Shown here piece by piece: positions 49,432 through 57,502 of a stretch of DNA of 64,000 nucleotides. This DNA is from Streptomyces sp. HUAS YS2 (lineage in GTDB: Bacteria; Actinomycetota; Actinomycetes; Streptomycetales; Streptomycetaceae), in NCBI RefSeq assembly GCF_033343995.1, contig NZ_CP137573.1, forward strand, positions 4,125,001-4,189,000. The letters are read 5' to 3'. The notes beneath the pieces are model-generated. The model was not told the DNA's origin, ran no database searches, and saw only the letters and a program-made list of their open reading frames with translations. The first letter of the stretch is position 1. Every line of letters begins with the position of its first letter. The position numbers and the translations under genes were made by a program.

Positions 49432-50982
49432 TTACTCCGTCGCCTCGTCGTGGCCGTCGTGGAGGCCGCCGCCGGTGGCGCCGCCGTCGGTCGGGGTGGT
49501 GACGACCGGGCGCTTGAGGGAGCTGATGTCGTGGGCGTAGGTGCCCACGGCGTTGGCGATGACGTCGATGTTGACGTCGAACGCCTTCATGTTGATGTTG
49601 GAGAGGTTGTCGCCCGCGGCGTGGTAGTTCACGTCGTACGCGACACCCGCCTCGCCGCCGAACTTCTCCGCCTGCGCAGCCGTCTTGACGCCCTCGGCGC
49701 CGGTGAACGTGCCGCCGGACGGGATGCCGACCTCGATGAACGGGCCGTAGTCGGAGCGGCCGGTGAAGTCGGTGCCCTCGTGCGGGACACCGCGCTTGTC
49801 CATGAAGTCGGTGATGTCGCGCTCGAGCTGGGCCGAGCCCTCCGGGCCGGCTTCCGCGCCGACGCCGTCGGAGTTGTCGCCGTCGTAGACGAACAGGCCG
49901 TAGTTCGGCGAGGCGATCATGTCGAAGTTCAGGTAGAGCTTGAGCTCCTTCTTCGCCAACTCGCCAAGGTTCGCGACGTAGTGCTCGGAGCCGAGGAGAC
50001 CGTTCTCCTCAGCCGACCACCACGCGAAGCGGACCTTGTTGCGGACCTTCGCCTTCGACTCGGCGAGTTCGAGCGCCGCGTTCAGCAGGCCGGCCGAGCC
50101 GGAGCCGTTGTCGTTGATGCCGGGGCCGGCGGTCACCGAGTCGAGGTGGGCGCCGAGCATGACCGTGTTGGCCGCGTTGCCGCCCTTGGTCTCGGCGATC
50201 ACGTTGTTGGTGGTGCGCTTCTCCTGGAGCTGGCGGATCTCGAAGGAGAGGTTGACCGGGCCGTTCGCCAGGTCCGCGGCGAGCTTCTCGCCCTCCGCCT
50301 TGGTGACACCGCCGGTCGGGATCTTGCCGGCCGCCGGGTCGCCGAGCGTGCCGGACAGGGCCCCGTCGACGTTGTTGTAGATGATCGCGCCCGCGGCGCC
50401 CGCCGCCGCGGCGTTCTGCTGCTTCGCGGCGAACGTGCACCCGCCGCGCTTGATCAGCGCGATCTTGCCGGTGAACGTGCCGGAGGCGAAGTCGCCCGGC
50501 TCGCAGCCGTTCGTGCCGTCGGCGTCGACCGGTGCGGCCACCAGGTCGGCCTTGATGCCGCCGACCGGCGTCGACGTGGTGTACGTCATGGCCGCGATCG
50601 TGACGTCACGCGGCGCGGGCGACACGACGGAGACCTTCTCGGCCAGCGTCTGGGTGTAGATGAAGTCGAACTTCTGGTACGTGACGGCGTAGCCGGCCTT
50701 CTTCAGCTGCTGGTACACGTACGCGGCGGACGCGTCGTGCCCCAGCGTGCCGGCGGCGCGGTTGCCGCCGGCCGAGTCGGCTATGCGCTGGAGCGCCTCC
50801 AGGTGCTTGTACGCGCCTGCGGCGGAGGTCTCGCGGACCAGCTTCTTCGCCAGCTTCGCGGCGTCACGGGCCGGTGCGGCGGCGGGGTCCGAGGTCGCGC
50901 CGGCGGGGGTCGCCAGCAGGAGCGGGGTCACGAGTGCGGCCGCGGCGAGGGTGGCCGCGGCTCTGCGGTGAGATGCGTTCAC
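49432..50982 (-). CDS. Secreted M28-family aminopeptidase with PA domain
   Basis: 516 residues from GTG 50982, GAAGGA upstream. Sec signal peptide about 1-28 (RRAAATLAAAALVTPLLLAT). A protease-associated insert is at about 140-270 (GKIALIKRGGCTFAAKQQNA, GAAGAIIYNNVDGAL). The di-zinc catalytic domain shows VMLGAHLDSVTAGPGINDNG, WWSAEENGLLGSEHYVANLG, LNFDMIASPNYGLF and VNYHAAGDNLSNINMKAFD. It resembles the Streptomyces griseus aminopeptidase family, releasing N-terminal residues outside the cell. A short Gly/His tail (GGGLHDGHDEATE) ends it. Confidence 0.92.
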   Translation of the reverse strand: MNASHRRAAATLAAAALVTPLLLATPAGATSDPAAAPARDAAKLAKKLVRETSAAGAYKHLEALQRIADSAGGNRAAGTLGHDASAAYVYQQLKKAGYAVTYQKFDFIYTQTLAEKVSVVSPAPRDVTIAAMTYTTSTPVGGIKADLVAAPVDADGTNGCEPGDFASGTFTGKIALIKRGGCTFAAKQQNAAAAGAAGAIIYNNVDGALSGTLGDPAAGKIPTGGVTKAEGEKLAADLANGPVNLSFEIRQLQEKRTTNNVIAETKGGNAANTVMLGAHLDSVTAGPGINDNGSGSAGLLNAALELAESKAKVRNKVRFAWWSAEENGLLGSEHYVANLGELAKKELKLYLNFDMIASPNYGLFVYDGDNSDGVGAEAGPEGSAQLERDITDFMDKRGVPHEGTDFTGRSDYGPFIEVGIPSGGTFTGAEGVKTAAQAEKFGGEAGVAYDVNYHAAGDNLSNINMKAFDVNIDVIANAVGTYAHDISSLKRPVVTTPTDGGATGGGLHDGHDEATE

Positions 50983-51097
50983 AGAGGTCCTTCCCGGTGC
51001 GAACGAGGTTGAGGGGAAGTTAGCGATCTCCGGGGCATTCTGTGAACAGTCCGGCGCCAATTCATGCCGCATTTAGCAGGATTGACATTCGGAATCG

Positions 51098-51691
51098 TCA
51101 ATTCCCGGCGGCTTTGGCGGCTTTTGCCGCCCGCTTGGCCTCCTGCTTGAACTCCCGCACCTTCGCCAGCGACTCCGGACCGGTGATGTCCGCGGCCGAC
51201 CGGTAGCAGTTCGCCTCGCCGTACGGTCCTGCCGCCTCCCGCCAGCCCGTCGGCCGCACACCGAACCGCTTGCCGAGCAGCGCCAGGAAGATCTGAGCCT
51301 TCTGCGCCCCGAAACCGGGCAGCGCCTTCAGCCGGGCCAGCAGTTCCTTGCCGGTCTTCGCGTCCGTCCAGACGGCCGCCGCGTCCCCGCCGTACTCGTC
51401 GACGAGGAACTGGCACAGCTGCTGGATCCGCTTGGCCATCGAACCGGGGTAGCGGTGCACCGCCGGTTTCTCCGAGAGCAGCGCAGCGAAGGCCTCGGGG
51501 TCGTACGCGGCGATCTGCCCGGCGTCCAGGTCGTCGCCGCCGAGCCGCTGCGTGATCGTGTACGGGCCGGAGAACGCCCACTCCATGGGGACCTGCTGGT
51601 CGAGCAGCATGCCGACCAGCGCGGCGAGCGGGGAGCGGCCGAGCAGTGCGTCGGCCTCCGGCTGCTGGGCGAGGTGGATCTCGGTGGTCAT
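51098..51691 (-). CDS. HhH-GPD base-excision repair protein
   Basis: 197 residues from ATG 51691; the longer frame upstream runs into the peptidase gene. Helical EndoIII/AlkA-type fold: PLAALVGMLLDQQVPMEWAF, VHRYPGSMAKRIQQLCQFLV, and the helix-hairpin-helix LKALPGFGAQKAQIFLALLG followed by RFGVRPTGWREAAGPYG. The typical catalytic aspartate region reads CYRSAADITGPE. No iron-sulfur cysteines. Such proteins recognise damaged bases; the exact substrate is unknown. It ends in a Lys/Ala-rich tail. The upstream hydrolase gene is 41 bases away in the same direction. Confidence 0.87.
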   Translation of the reverse strand: MTTEIHLAQQPEADALLGRSPLAALVGMLLDQQVPMEWAFSGPYTITQRLGGDDLDAGQIAAYDPEAFAALLSEKPAVHRYPGSMAKRIQQLCQFLVDEYGGDAAAVWTDAKTGKELLARLKALPGFGAQKAQIFLALLGKRFGVRPTGWREAAGPYGEANCYRSAADITGPESLAKVREFKQEAKRAAKAAKAAGN

Positions 51692-51732
51692 GCTTCGATG
51701 ATCCCGCTCCGCCGGGCCCGCCGCATGGCCGG

Positions 51733-52683
51733 TCATCCTTCCGCGAAGCGTGCCAGGGCCTTCAGGACCAGGGTCCGGGTCTCCTCGCCGCCGAGGTGCC
51801 CGGCGGACTCGACGACGTGCAGCTCGGCGTCCGGCCAGGCGCGGACCAGCTCCCAGGCGGTGATCAGCGGGCCGCCCATGTCCTGACGGCCGTGGATCAG
51901 CACGCCGGGGATGCCGGCGAGGCGGTCCGCGTCGCGGATCAGCGCGCCCTCCTCCAGGAAGGCCCCGTGCGCGAAGTAGTGCGAGCAGATCCGGACGGTG
52001 GCGAGCCGGGCGGTGTCGACGCGGTCGGAGTACGGGGTGCCCTGGCCCTCGCCGGACAGCACCGCGTCCTCCCAGGCGCACCAGTCGGCCGCGGCCTTCT
52101 CCCGTACGGCCGGGTCGGGGTCCGCCATCCGGTGCGCGTACGCGGCGATCAGCTCCGCGGCGGGAACGTCGTCGGCGGCGCCCACGGCCGCCCGGAAGCG
52201 CGCGTGCGCCTCCGGGAAGAACCGGCCCACGCCCCCGTACAGCCACGCCGTCTCGGAGCGCCGCGTGGTCGTCACGGCCGCGATCACGATCTCCGAGACG
52301 CGGGACGGGTGCGTCTCGGCGTACGCGAGGATCAGCGTGGAGCCCCAGGAGCCGCCGTACAGCAGCCAGCGGTCGATCCCGAGGTGCTCGCGGAGCCGCT
52401 CCATGTCCGCGACCAGGTGCGCGGTGGTGTTCACGGACAGGTCGGCGGAGGGGTCGCTCGCGTGCGGCAGCGAGCGGCCGCAGCCGCGCTGGTCGAACTG
52501 GATGATCCGGTACCGCTCGGGGTCGAAGAGCCGCCGGGCGTTCGGGGACGAGCCGGAGCCCGGGCCGCCGTGGACGACGAGGGCCGGCTTGCCGTTCGGG
52601 TTGCCGGAGACCTCCCAGTGGATGCGGTTGCCGTCGCCCACGTCGAGCAGGCCTTCGTCGTACGGTGCGGTCTCCGGGAACAT
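51733..52683 (-). CDS. pip: Proline iminopeptidase
   Basis: 316 residues, ATG 52683. Prolyl aminopeptidase of the S33 family: the HGGPG oxyanion motif in ALVVHGGPGSGSSPN, IIQFDQRGCGRSLPHASDP, nucleophile elbow in LLYGGSWGSTLILAYAETHP, WCAWEDAVLSGEG and the catalytic histidine in VVESAGHLGGEE. It removes N-terminal proline from peptides in the cytoplasm. It lies ten bases downstream of another alpha/beta hydrolase and is probably co-transcribed with it. Confidence 0.94.
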   Translation of the reverse strand: MFPETAPYDEGLLDVGDGNRIHWEVSGNPNGKPALVVHGGPGSGSSPNARRLFDPERYRIIQFDQRGCGRSLPHASDPSADLSVNTTAHLVADMERLREHLGIDRWLLYGGSWGSTLILAYAETHPSRVSEIVIAAVTTTRRSETAWLYGGVGRFFPEAHARFRAAVGAADDVPAAELIAAYAHRMADPDPAVREKAAADWCAWEDAVLSGEGQGTPYSDRVDTARLATVRICSHYFAHGAFLEEGALIRDADRLAGIPGVLIHGRQDMGGPLITAWELVRAWPDAELHVVESAGHLGGEETRTLVLKALARFAEG

Positions 52684-52693
52684 CCGCCCGACG

Positions 52694-53260
52694 CTACCGG
52701 TTGCCCCGCACCCGGGTCTCCGGGTTTTCGCACCACTCCAGGACCGAGTCCCATGCCCCGTACCCGAAGTCGGGGTTGAGGTGCCCGCCGCCCGGGACGA
52801 GGTCCAGGTCGAGGCCGAGCGGGGTGCCGTAGTGCACGTCGGCGCCCTCGGGGCAGTACGGGTCCCCGTCGCCGTACACGAGCCGGGTCGGGGCCTTCAG
52901 GCGTACGGCGGCCAGGTCCAGGCCCTCGGCGAAGGCGGCGATGTCCGGGATGCCGACGGTCACCGGCGGCGACGGCGGGGCGACCAGGAGCACCCGGTCG
53001 GCGTCGATCCGTCCGGCCGCCCGCAGCCACAGCAGCACCGACAGGCTGTGCGCCAGGACGACGAACCCGCCCTCGTCCGGCCGCTGTCCGTGTTCCTCCA
53101 GCGCGTCGAGCCAGTCGTCGAGGACCGGCGCGTCCGGCTCCGGCAGCTGCGGGTAGCGCACGGTGTGGCCGCGCGCGCGCAGCTTCCCGGCGAGCCAGTG
53201 CTGCCAGTGGCCTTCGGGGCGGTGGTTCTCGTATCCGTGCAGGATCAGGAAGGTCGTCAT
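52694..53260 (-). CDS. RBBP9/YdeN-family alpha/beta hydrolase
   Basis: 188 residues, ATG 53260. Small serine hydrolase: TTFLILHGYENHRPEGHWQH at the start, nucleophile in VLAHSLSVLLWL (A-H-S-L-S), acid in TRLVYGDGDPYCPEGA and histidine in VPGGGHLNPDFGYG. The family is common and its substrates are largely unknown. It precedes pip on the same strand, separated by ten bases. Confidence 0.88.
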   Translation of the reverse strand: MTTFLILHGYENHRPEGHWQHWLAGKLRARGHTVRYPQLPEPDAPVLDDWLDALEEHGQRPDEGGFVVLAHSLSVLLWLRAAGRIDADRVLLVAPPSPPVTVGIPDIAAFAEGLDLAAVRLKAPTRLVYGDGDPYCPEGADVHYGTPLGLDLDLVPGGGHLNPDFGYGAWDSVLEWCENPETRVRGNR

Positions 53261-53300
53261 GGCGCCATCCTGCCGGGTGCGAGGAGGGCGGGGCCCTTCC

Positions 53301-53981
53301 TCAACTCCGCAGGCTCAGCAGCGCCTCGACGCCGGCCTTCAGCTCGGCGGCGGACAACTCCCGTTCCACCGACAGGTGGTGCATCAGGCTCGGGGAGAAC
53401 GGCGCGAGCAGCAGGTGCGCGAGGAGCGGGGCGTTGGCCTCGGGGCGGAGCCGGCCGAGGAGCATCGAGACGTGGGCGTGCATCGCGAGGTACGCGCCGG
53501 AGGTGTAGCGGGCCTTGGGCGCGGCGGACTGCGCGGCGAGCAGGATCTCGCGCTGCTCGATGATCCGGTCGACGAGGGCGTCGAGGAAGGCGGGCAGTCG
53601 CTCCTCGGCGGGGGCGCCGGGGCCGAGCGGCGGCGGGCCGCCCATGTACGCCTCCTGGAACTGCCGCTCCCGGTCGTCGAGGAGCGCCCACAGGAGCTGG
53701 GAGACGTCGCCGAAGCGGCGGTAGACGGTGCCGACCCCCATACAGCCGGCGTGCGCGACGGCGTTCATGGTCACGGCCTCGGGGCCCTGCTCGGCGACGA
53801 TCCGGGCGGCCGCGTCGAGGATCTTGCGGCGGTTGCGGGCGGCGTCGGCGCGCTCGGGGGCGGGGCGGTCCGTGGTGGGGAGCAGCGGGATCGCCTGGAG
53901 GTCGCGGCCGGCGTCCTCGGCGTGCCCGGCGCGCCGGGCGCCCTGGGCGTCCTGGACGTGCTGGGGTTCGTTCGTGCTCAT
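53301..53981 (-). CDS. TetR-family regulator
   Basis: 226 residues from ATG 53981. A 40-residue flexible N-terminus precedes the helix-turn-helix (RRKILDAAARIVAEQGPEAV, AVAHAGCMGVGTVYRRFGDV). The ligand domain (LPAFLDALVDRIIEQREILL; LLAPFSPSLMHHLSVERELS) is of the common TetR_C type. It is divergent from wrbA across 174 bases containing a strong palindrome, so it probably controls wrbA and itself. Confidence 0.9.
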   Translation of the reverse strand: MSTNEPQHVQDAQGARRAGHAEDAGRDLQAIPLLPTTDRPAPERADAARNRRKILDAAARIVAEQGPEAVTMNAVAHAGCMGVGTVYRRFGDVSQLLWALLDDRERQFQEAYMGGPPPLGPGAPAEERLPAFLDALVDRIIEQREILLAAQSAAPKARYTSGAYLAMHAHVSMLLGRLRPEANAPLLAHLLLAPFSPSLMHHLSVERELSAAELKAGVEALLSLRS

Positions 53982-54063
53982 CCGTGGTGCCGCCCTTCGT
54001 CCGTCCCCCTTGTCGTGTGCCGGTGTCTCCGAGCATATCGGAGCACTATCCGGTTGGTCCGGG

Positions 54064-54084
54064 GTTCCGCTTGCGAAGTGGAAC
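54064..54084. promoter_or_regulatory. Operator in the TetR-wrbA intergenic region
   Basis: GTTCCGCTT-GCG-AAGTGGAAC has nine-base arms with one mismatch. Around it, CTATCCGGTT (54046), CTATCCGTTT (54086) and CTAATCCGGTT (54121) form a second set of direct repeats, and GAAGCGGAAAC at 54111 repeats one operator arm. Confidence 0.65.
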
Positions 54085-54155
54085 TCTATCCGTTTAAGCT
54101 CGGCGACAGTGAAGCGGAAACTAATCCGGTTGAGCGGTCTGTGGAGGGCCTGATC

Positions 54156-54767
54156 ATGTCCGTCAAGGTTGCAGTCGTCTACTACTCGGCCACGGGGAAC
54201 GTCCACCAGCTGGCCCAGGCCGTCGCCGAGGGTGCCGAGAAGGCCGGCGCCGAGGTTCGCCTCCGTCGGGCGCCCGAGCTCGCCCCCGATGCCGCCATCG
54301 ACGGGAACCCGGCCTGGCGCGCCCACGTCGACGCCACCAGCGGCGAGATCGAGATCGCCACGCTGGAGGACCTGGAGTGGGCGGACGCGTACGCGTTCGG
54401 CTCCCCGACCCGCTACGGCAACATCTCGGCGCAGCTCAAGCAGTACATCGACACCACCGGTGGCCTGTGGCAGCGCGGCGTGTTCGTGGACAAGCCCGCG
54501 ACCGCCTTCACCAGCGCCCACAACGTGCACGGCGGCAACGAGTCCACGCTGCTCGCGCTCTACAACACCTTCCACCACTGGGGCTCGGTCATCGTCTCGC
54601 CCGGCTTCACCGACCCGGCCGTCTATGCGGCCGGCGGCAACCCCTACGGCACCGCCCACCCGGGCGCCAACGGCGCGCCGGAGGAGAACGTGCTGGAGGC
54701 CGCCCGCTACCAGGGCCGTCGTCTGGCCACGATCGCCAAGCGTCTGAAGGGCATCGCGGTCGACTGA
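54156..54767 (+). CDS. wrbA: WrbA-type NAD(P)H:quinone oxidoreductase
   Basis: 203 residues from ATG 54156, with GGAGGG upstream. Flavodoxin-like fold: KVAVVYYSATGNVHQLAQAV binds FMN phosphate, DAYAFGSPTRYGNISAQLKQ, and FTSAHNVHGGNESTLLALYN, GGNPYGTAHPGANG. WrbA is a tetrameric enzyme that reduces quinones by two electrons, limiting redox cycling. Divergent TetR control suggests induction by quinone-like compounds; this is inference. Confidence 0.94.
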   Translation: MSVKVAVVYYSATGNVHQLAQAVAEGAEKAGAEVRLRRAPELAPDAAIDGNPAWRAHVDATSGEIEIATLEDLEWADAYAFGSPTRYGNISAQLKQYIDTTGGLWQRGVFVDKPATAFTSAHNVHGGNESTLLALYNTFHHWGSVIVSPGFTDPAVYAAGGNPYGTAHPGANGAPEENVLEAARYQGRRLATIAKRLKGIAVD

Positions 54768-54789
54768 CCCCGCACTCCTGCCTGAGCCG

Positions 54790-54824
54790 AGGGCCGGGAC
54801 TCCGTACGACGGAGTCCCGGCCCT
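54790..54824 (+). terminator. Terminator after wrbA
   Basis: AGGGCCGGGACTCCG pairs with CGGAGTCCCGGCCCT across TACGA, 22 bases after the stop. Confidence 0.92.
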
Positions 54825-54872
54825 TCGTCGTGCCCACGGCCTGCGGTTTTGCCGTTCCGGCAAGGCGCTGGA

Positions 54873-54921
54873 TACCCCCGGGGGTAATTCTGTTATGGTC
54901 GCTCGTATACCCCGGGGGGTA
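54873..54921. promoter_or_regulatory. Two CsoR/CstR-type operators
   Basis: TACCCCCGGGGGTA at 54873-54886 is a perfect palindrome; TACCCCGGGGGGTA at 54908-54921 is nearly so, 35 bases further, ending 25 bases before the MBL gene. A third copy is at 57439. G/C-tract palindromes flanked by TA are the binding sites of CsoR-family repressors. Confidence 0.85.
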
Positions 54922-54946
54922 ATCGAGTTCTCTGGAAGGAGCGGCC

Positions 54947-56305
54947 GTGTTCTTCGTGGACACCGTCGAGGTGCCGGGTCTCGGCAATCGCAGCTATCTG
55001 GCGGGCGGGCCCGCCACCGCCGTGGCGGTCGACCCGCCGCGCGACATCGACCGGGTGCTCGCTGCGGCGGCCCGCCGCGGTGTGCGGATCTCCCATGTGG
55101 TGGAGACCCATGTGCACAACGACTATGTGAGCGGCGGCCTGGAGCTGGCCCGGATCGCGGGCGCCCGGTACGTGGTCCCCGCCGCGGCCTCCGTCGCGTA
55201 CGCCCGGCTGCCGATCGCCGACGGGGACACCCTCGCCGTCGACGAGGGGCTCGTGCTGCGCGCCATGGCCACCCCGGGGCACACCCCGCACCACACCGCG
55301 TACGTCCTGGAGGAGGCCGGCCGGCCGGCCGCCGTCTTCACCGGCGGCTCGCTGCTCATCGGCACCGTGGGCCGCCCCGACCTCGTCGAGCCCCGACTGA
55401 CCGAGGTGCTCGCCCACGCACAGCACGCCTCCGCACACCGGCTCGCCGCCGAACTCCCCGACGACACCGCCGTCCTGCCCACCCACGGCTTCGGCTCCTT
55501 CTGCTCCGCGACGGCGACCTCGCCCGACGCCGCGCCGACCACCGTCGGCGAGCAGAGAGAGGTCAACGAGGCCCTGCTGAGGGACGCCGACACCTTCGTC
55601 GCCGCGCTGCTCGCCGGACTCGACGCCGTCCCCGCGTACTACGCCCACATGGCGCCGCTCAACACCGCCGGCCCCGCCCCCGTCGACCTGACCCCGCCCG
55701 CCGTCGCCGACCCCGACGAGATCGCGGCCCGGCTCGCGGCCGGCGAATGGGTGGTCGACCTGCGCAGCCGGGTCGCCTTCGCCGAGGGCCACGTGGCCGG
55801 CTCGTACAACATCGAGGCGGGCGGGCAGCTCGCCACCTACCTCGCCTGGCTGATCCCGTGGGGCCGGCCGGTCACCCTGCTCGCCGATTCGCCGGCCCGA
55901 CTCGCCGAGGCGCAGCGCGAACTGGTCCGGGTCGGCATCGACCGCCCGGCCGCAGCGGCCACCGGCCGGCCGGAGGAGTGGGTACGGGAGGGGGAGCGGC
56001 CGGCGTCGTACCGGCGCGCGACCTTCGCCGACCTGCCGGCCGGGCTCCCCGAGGGGGATGTCGTCCTGGACGTCCGCCGCGCGGCGGAGCGGGAAGCGAA
56101 CGGGCACATCCCCGGGTCGCTCTCCGTGCCGCTGCACGAACTGCCGGGCCGGATCAGGGAACTGCCGTCCGGCGGCACCCTCTGGGTGCACTGCGCGGGC
56201 GGGATGCGGGCCGCGATCGCCGCCTCGATGCTGGCGGCGGCGGGGCGCGAAGTGGTGGCGATCGACGACTCCTTCGCCAACGCGCCCGCACAGCCCACAT
56301 GTTGA
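54947..56305 (+). CDS. MBL-fold hydrolase with two rhodanese domains (persulfide dioxygenase-like)
   Basis: 452 residues, GTG 54947 with GGAAGGA six bases upstream. Residues 1-235 form a metallo-beta-lactamase domain with the ETHE1-like metal motif ETHVHNDYVSGG, TPGHTPHHTAYVLEE and LPTHGFGSFCSA. Two rhodanese domains follow: about 265-350 is inactive (VDLRSRVAFAEGHVAGSYNI without a cysteine), about 365-445 active (VLDVRRAAEREANGHIPGSL, VHCAGGMRAAIAASM). Such fusions oxidise glutathione/low-molecular-weight persulfides to sulfite. It leads an operon with a sulfite/sulfur exporter-like gene and is fronted by two operators. Confidence 0.9.
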   Translation: MFFVDTVEVPGLGNRSYLAGGPATAVAVDPPRDIDRVLAAAARRGVRISHVVETHVHNDYVSGGLELARIAGARYVVPAAASVAYARLPIADGDTLAVDEGLVLRAMATPGHTPHHTAYVLEEAGRPAAVFTGGSLLIGTVGRPDLVEPRLTEVLAHAQHASAHRLAAELPDDTAVLPTHGFGSFCSATATSPDAAPTTVGEQREVNEALLRDADTFVAALLAGLDAVPAYYAHMAPLNTAGPAPVDLTPPAVADPDEIAARLAAGEWVVDLRSRVAFAEGHVAGSYNIEAGGQLATYLAWLIPWGRPVTLLADSPARLAEAQRELVRVGIDRPAAAATGRPEEWVREGERPASYRRATFADLPAGLPEGDVVLDVRRAAEREANGHIPGSLSVPLHELPGRIRELPSGGTLWVHCAGGMRAAIAASMLAAAGREVVAIDDSFANAPAQPTC

Positions 56306-57033
56306 TCGCCCTGGCGGCCGGCGCGGTGGTCGGCCTGGCGCTCGGCGCGCTCGGCGGCGGGGGCAGCGTCCTCGCCGTCCCCGTCCTGATCTACCTGCTC
56401 GGCTTCGCCCCGCCCGCCGCGGCGACCGCGAGCCTGCTCATCGTGCTCGCGACCTCCGCGACCGCGCTGTACGGGCACGCCCGCGACGGCCGCGTGCGGT
56501 GGGGGACCGGCGCGCTGTTCGCGGCGGCCGGTCTCGTGCCGGCCGCGCTCGGCGGCCTCGCCGCCGCAAGGCTGCCCGAGACGCTGCTCACGGCCGGGTT
56601 CGCGGCGGTGGCGGGCGTGGCCGCGGTGCGGATGATCCGGCCCGCGGGCGTGGACGCGGGGGTGCGGCGGTCCGGCCCCGCCGTCGCGGGCGCGGGCGCC
56701 GGGCTCGGCGCGGTGACCGGCGTGCTGGGCGTGGGCGGCGGGTTCCTGACCGTACCGGCGCTGGTCCAGGTGGTCGGCCTGCGGATGCGGACGGCGGTCG
56801 GGACCAGCCTGCTCGTCGTCTCCGTGAACGCGCTGGCCGCGCTGCTCGCCCGCGCGGGCTCGGCCGCCACGCTGGACTGGGCCGTGGTCGCCCCGTTCAC
56901 GGGCGCGGCGATCCTGGGCGCCTGGGACGGGCGGCGGCTGGCCGCGAAGGTCTCCGGGGACACGCTGCGGCGGATCTTCGGGGCGATGCTGTTGGCGGTC
57001 GCGGGGCTGATGCTCCTCGACGTCGTGCTGTAG
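56299..57033 (+). CDS. TauE/SafE-family sulfite or sulfur-compound exporter
   Basis: 244 residues from ATG 56299, overlapping the MBL gene by seven bases. Seven or eight hydrophobic helices with duplicated glycine-rich motifs (VVGLALGALGGGGSVLAVPV; GAVTGVLGVGGGFLTVPALV) typical of TauE/SafE permeases. In persulfide operons such proteins are thought to export sulfite made by the dioxygenase, which the overlap with that gene supports. Confidence 0.9.
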   Translation: MLIALAAGAVVGLALGALGGGGSVLAVPVLIYLLGFAPPAAATASLLIVLATSATALYGHARDGRVRWGTGALFAAAGLVPAALGGLAAARLPETLLTAGFAAVAGVAAVRMIRPAGVDAGVRRSGPAVAGAGAGLGAVTGVLGVGGGFLTVPALVQVVGLRMRTAVGTSLLVVSVNALAALLARAGSAATLDWAVVAPFTGAAILGAWDGRRLAAKVSGDTLRRIFGAMLLAVAGLMLLDVVL

Positions 57034-57134
57034 CGGATCGCCCGCAATGCCGAGGTCGGACCGCCGGATCGTCGTGCAATGCCGAGGTCACACCGCCGCA
57101 ACGCCGGAGCGATACGGTCGGCCACCGGCGATCG

Positions 57135-57422
57135 TCACGCCAGCGACAGGAACAGCTTCTCCAGCCGGGCCCGCATCTGGTCGCGGTCCTCGTCGGTCTT
57201 CCGGCCGTCCCCGATGTCCGTCATGCACTGCTGCAGGCCGGTCGCGATGATCGCGAACCCGGCCCGGTCCAGGGCCCGGGACGCGGCCGCGAGCTGGGTC
57301 ACGACCTCCTCGCAGTCGCGGCCCTCCTCGATCATCTTGATCACGCCGGAGATCTGGCCCTGTGCCCGGCGCAGCCGGTTGAGCACGGCCTTCAGCTCCG
57401 CGCCCGCGAGTTCGAGATCCAC
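57135..57422 (-). CDS. CsoR-family regulator, persulfide-sensor (CstR) type
   Basis: 95 residues from GTG 57422, which places GAGGA six bases upstream; GTG 57428 is too close. All-helical CsoR fold (LNRLRRAQGQISGVIKMIEE, QLAAASRALDRAGFAIIATG). The first conserved cysteine is in GRDCEEVV and the second in TGLQQCMTD. Copper-sensing CsoR has a histidine four residues before the second cysteine (H-x3-C); here that residue is Gly. Loss of this histidine marks CstR-type persulfide sensors, which form a di- or tri-sulfide between the two cysteines. It would repress both flanking sulfur genes from matching operators. Confidence 0.88.
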   Translation of the reverse strand: MDLELAGAELKAVLNRLRRAQGQISGVIKMIEEGRDCEEVVTQLAAASRALDRAGFAIIATGLQQCMTDIGDGRKTDEDRDQMRARLEKLFLSLA

Positions 57423-57438
57423 AACCACTCCTCACAGA

Positions 57439-57452
57439 TACCCCAGGGGGTA
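57439..57452. promoter_or_regulatory. Third CsoR/CstR-type operator
   Basis: TACCCCAGGGGGTA lies between the regulator gene and the divergent rhodanese gene and matches the pair at 54873 and 54908. Confidence 0.85.
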
Positions 57453-57502
57453 ATTTACTCCCCCGAACGGGGCCCCGTCGAAAACCAAGGATGACACCCG
57501 CG

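Noticed and set aside
57135..57422. Copper-sensing CsoR
   Set aside because: The histidine ligand four residues before the second cysteine is replaced by glycine, and the genes around it are for sulfur, not copper.
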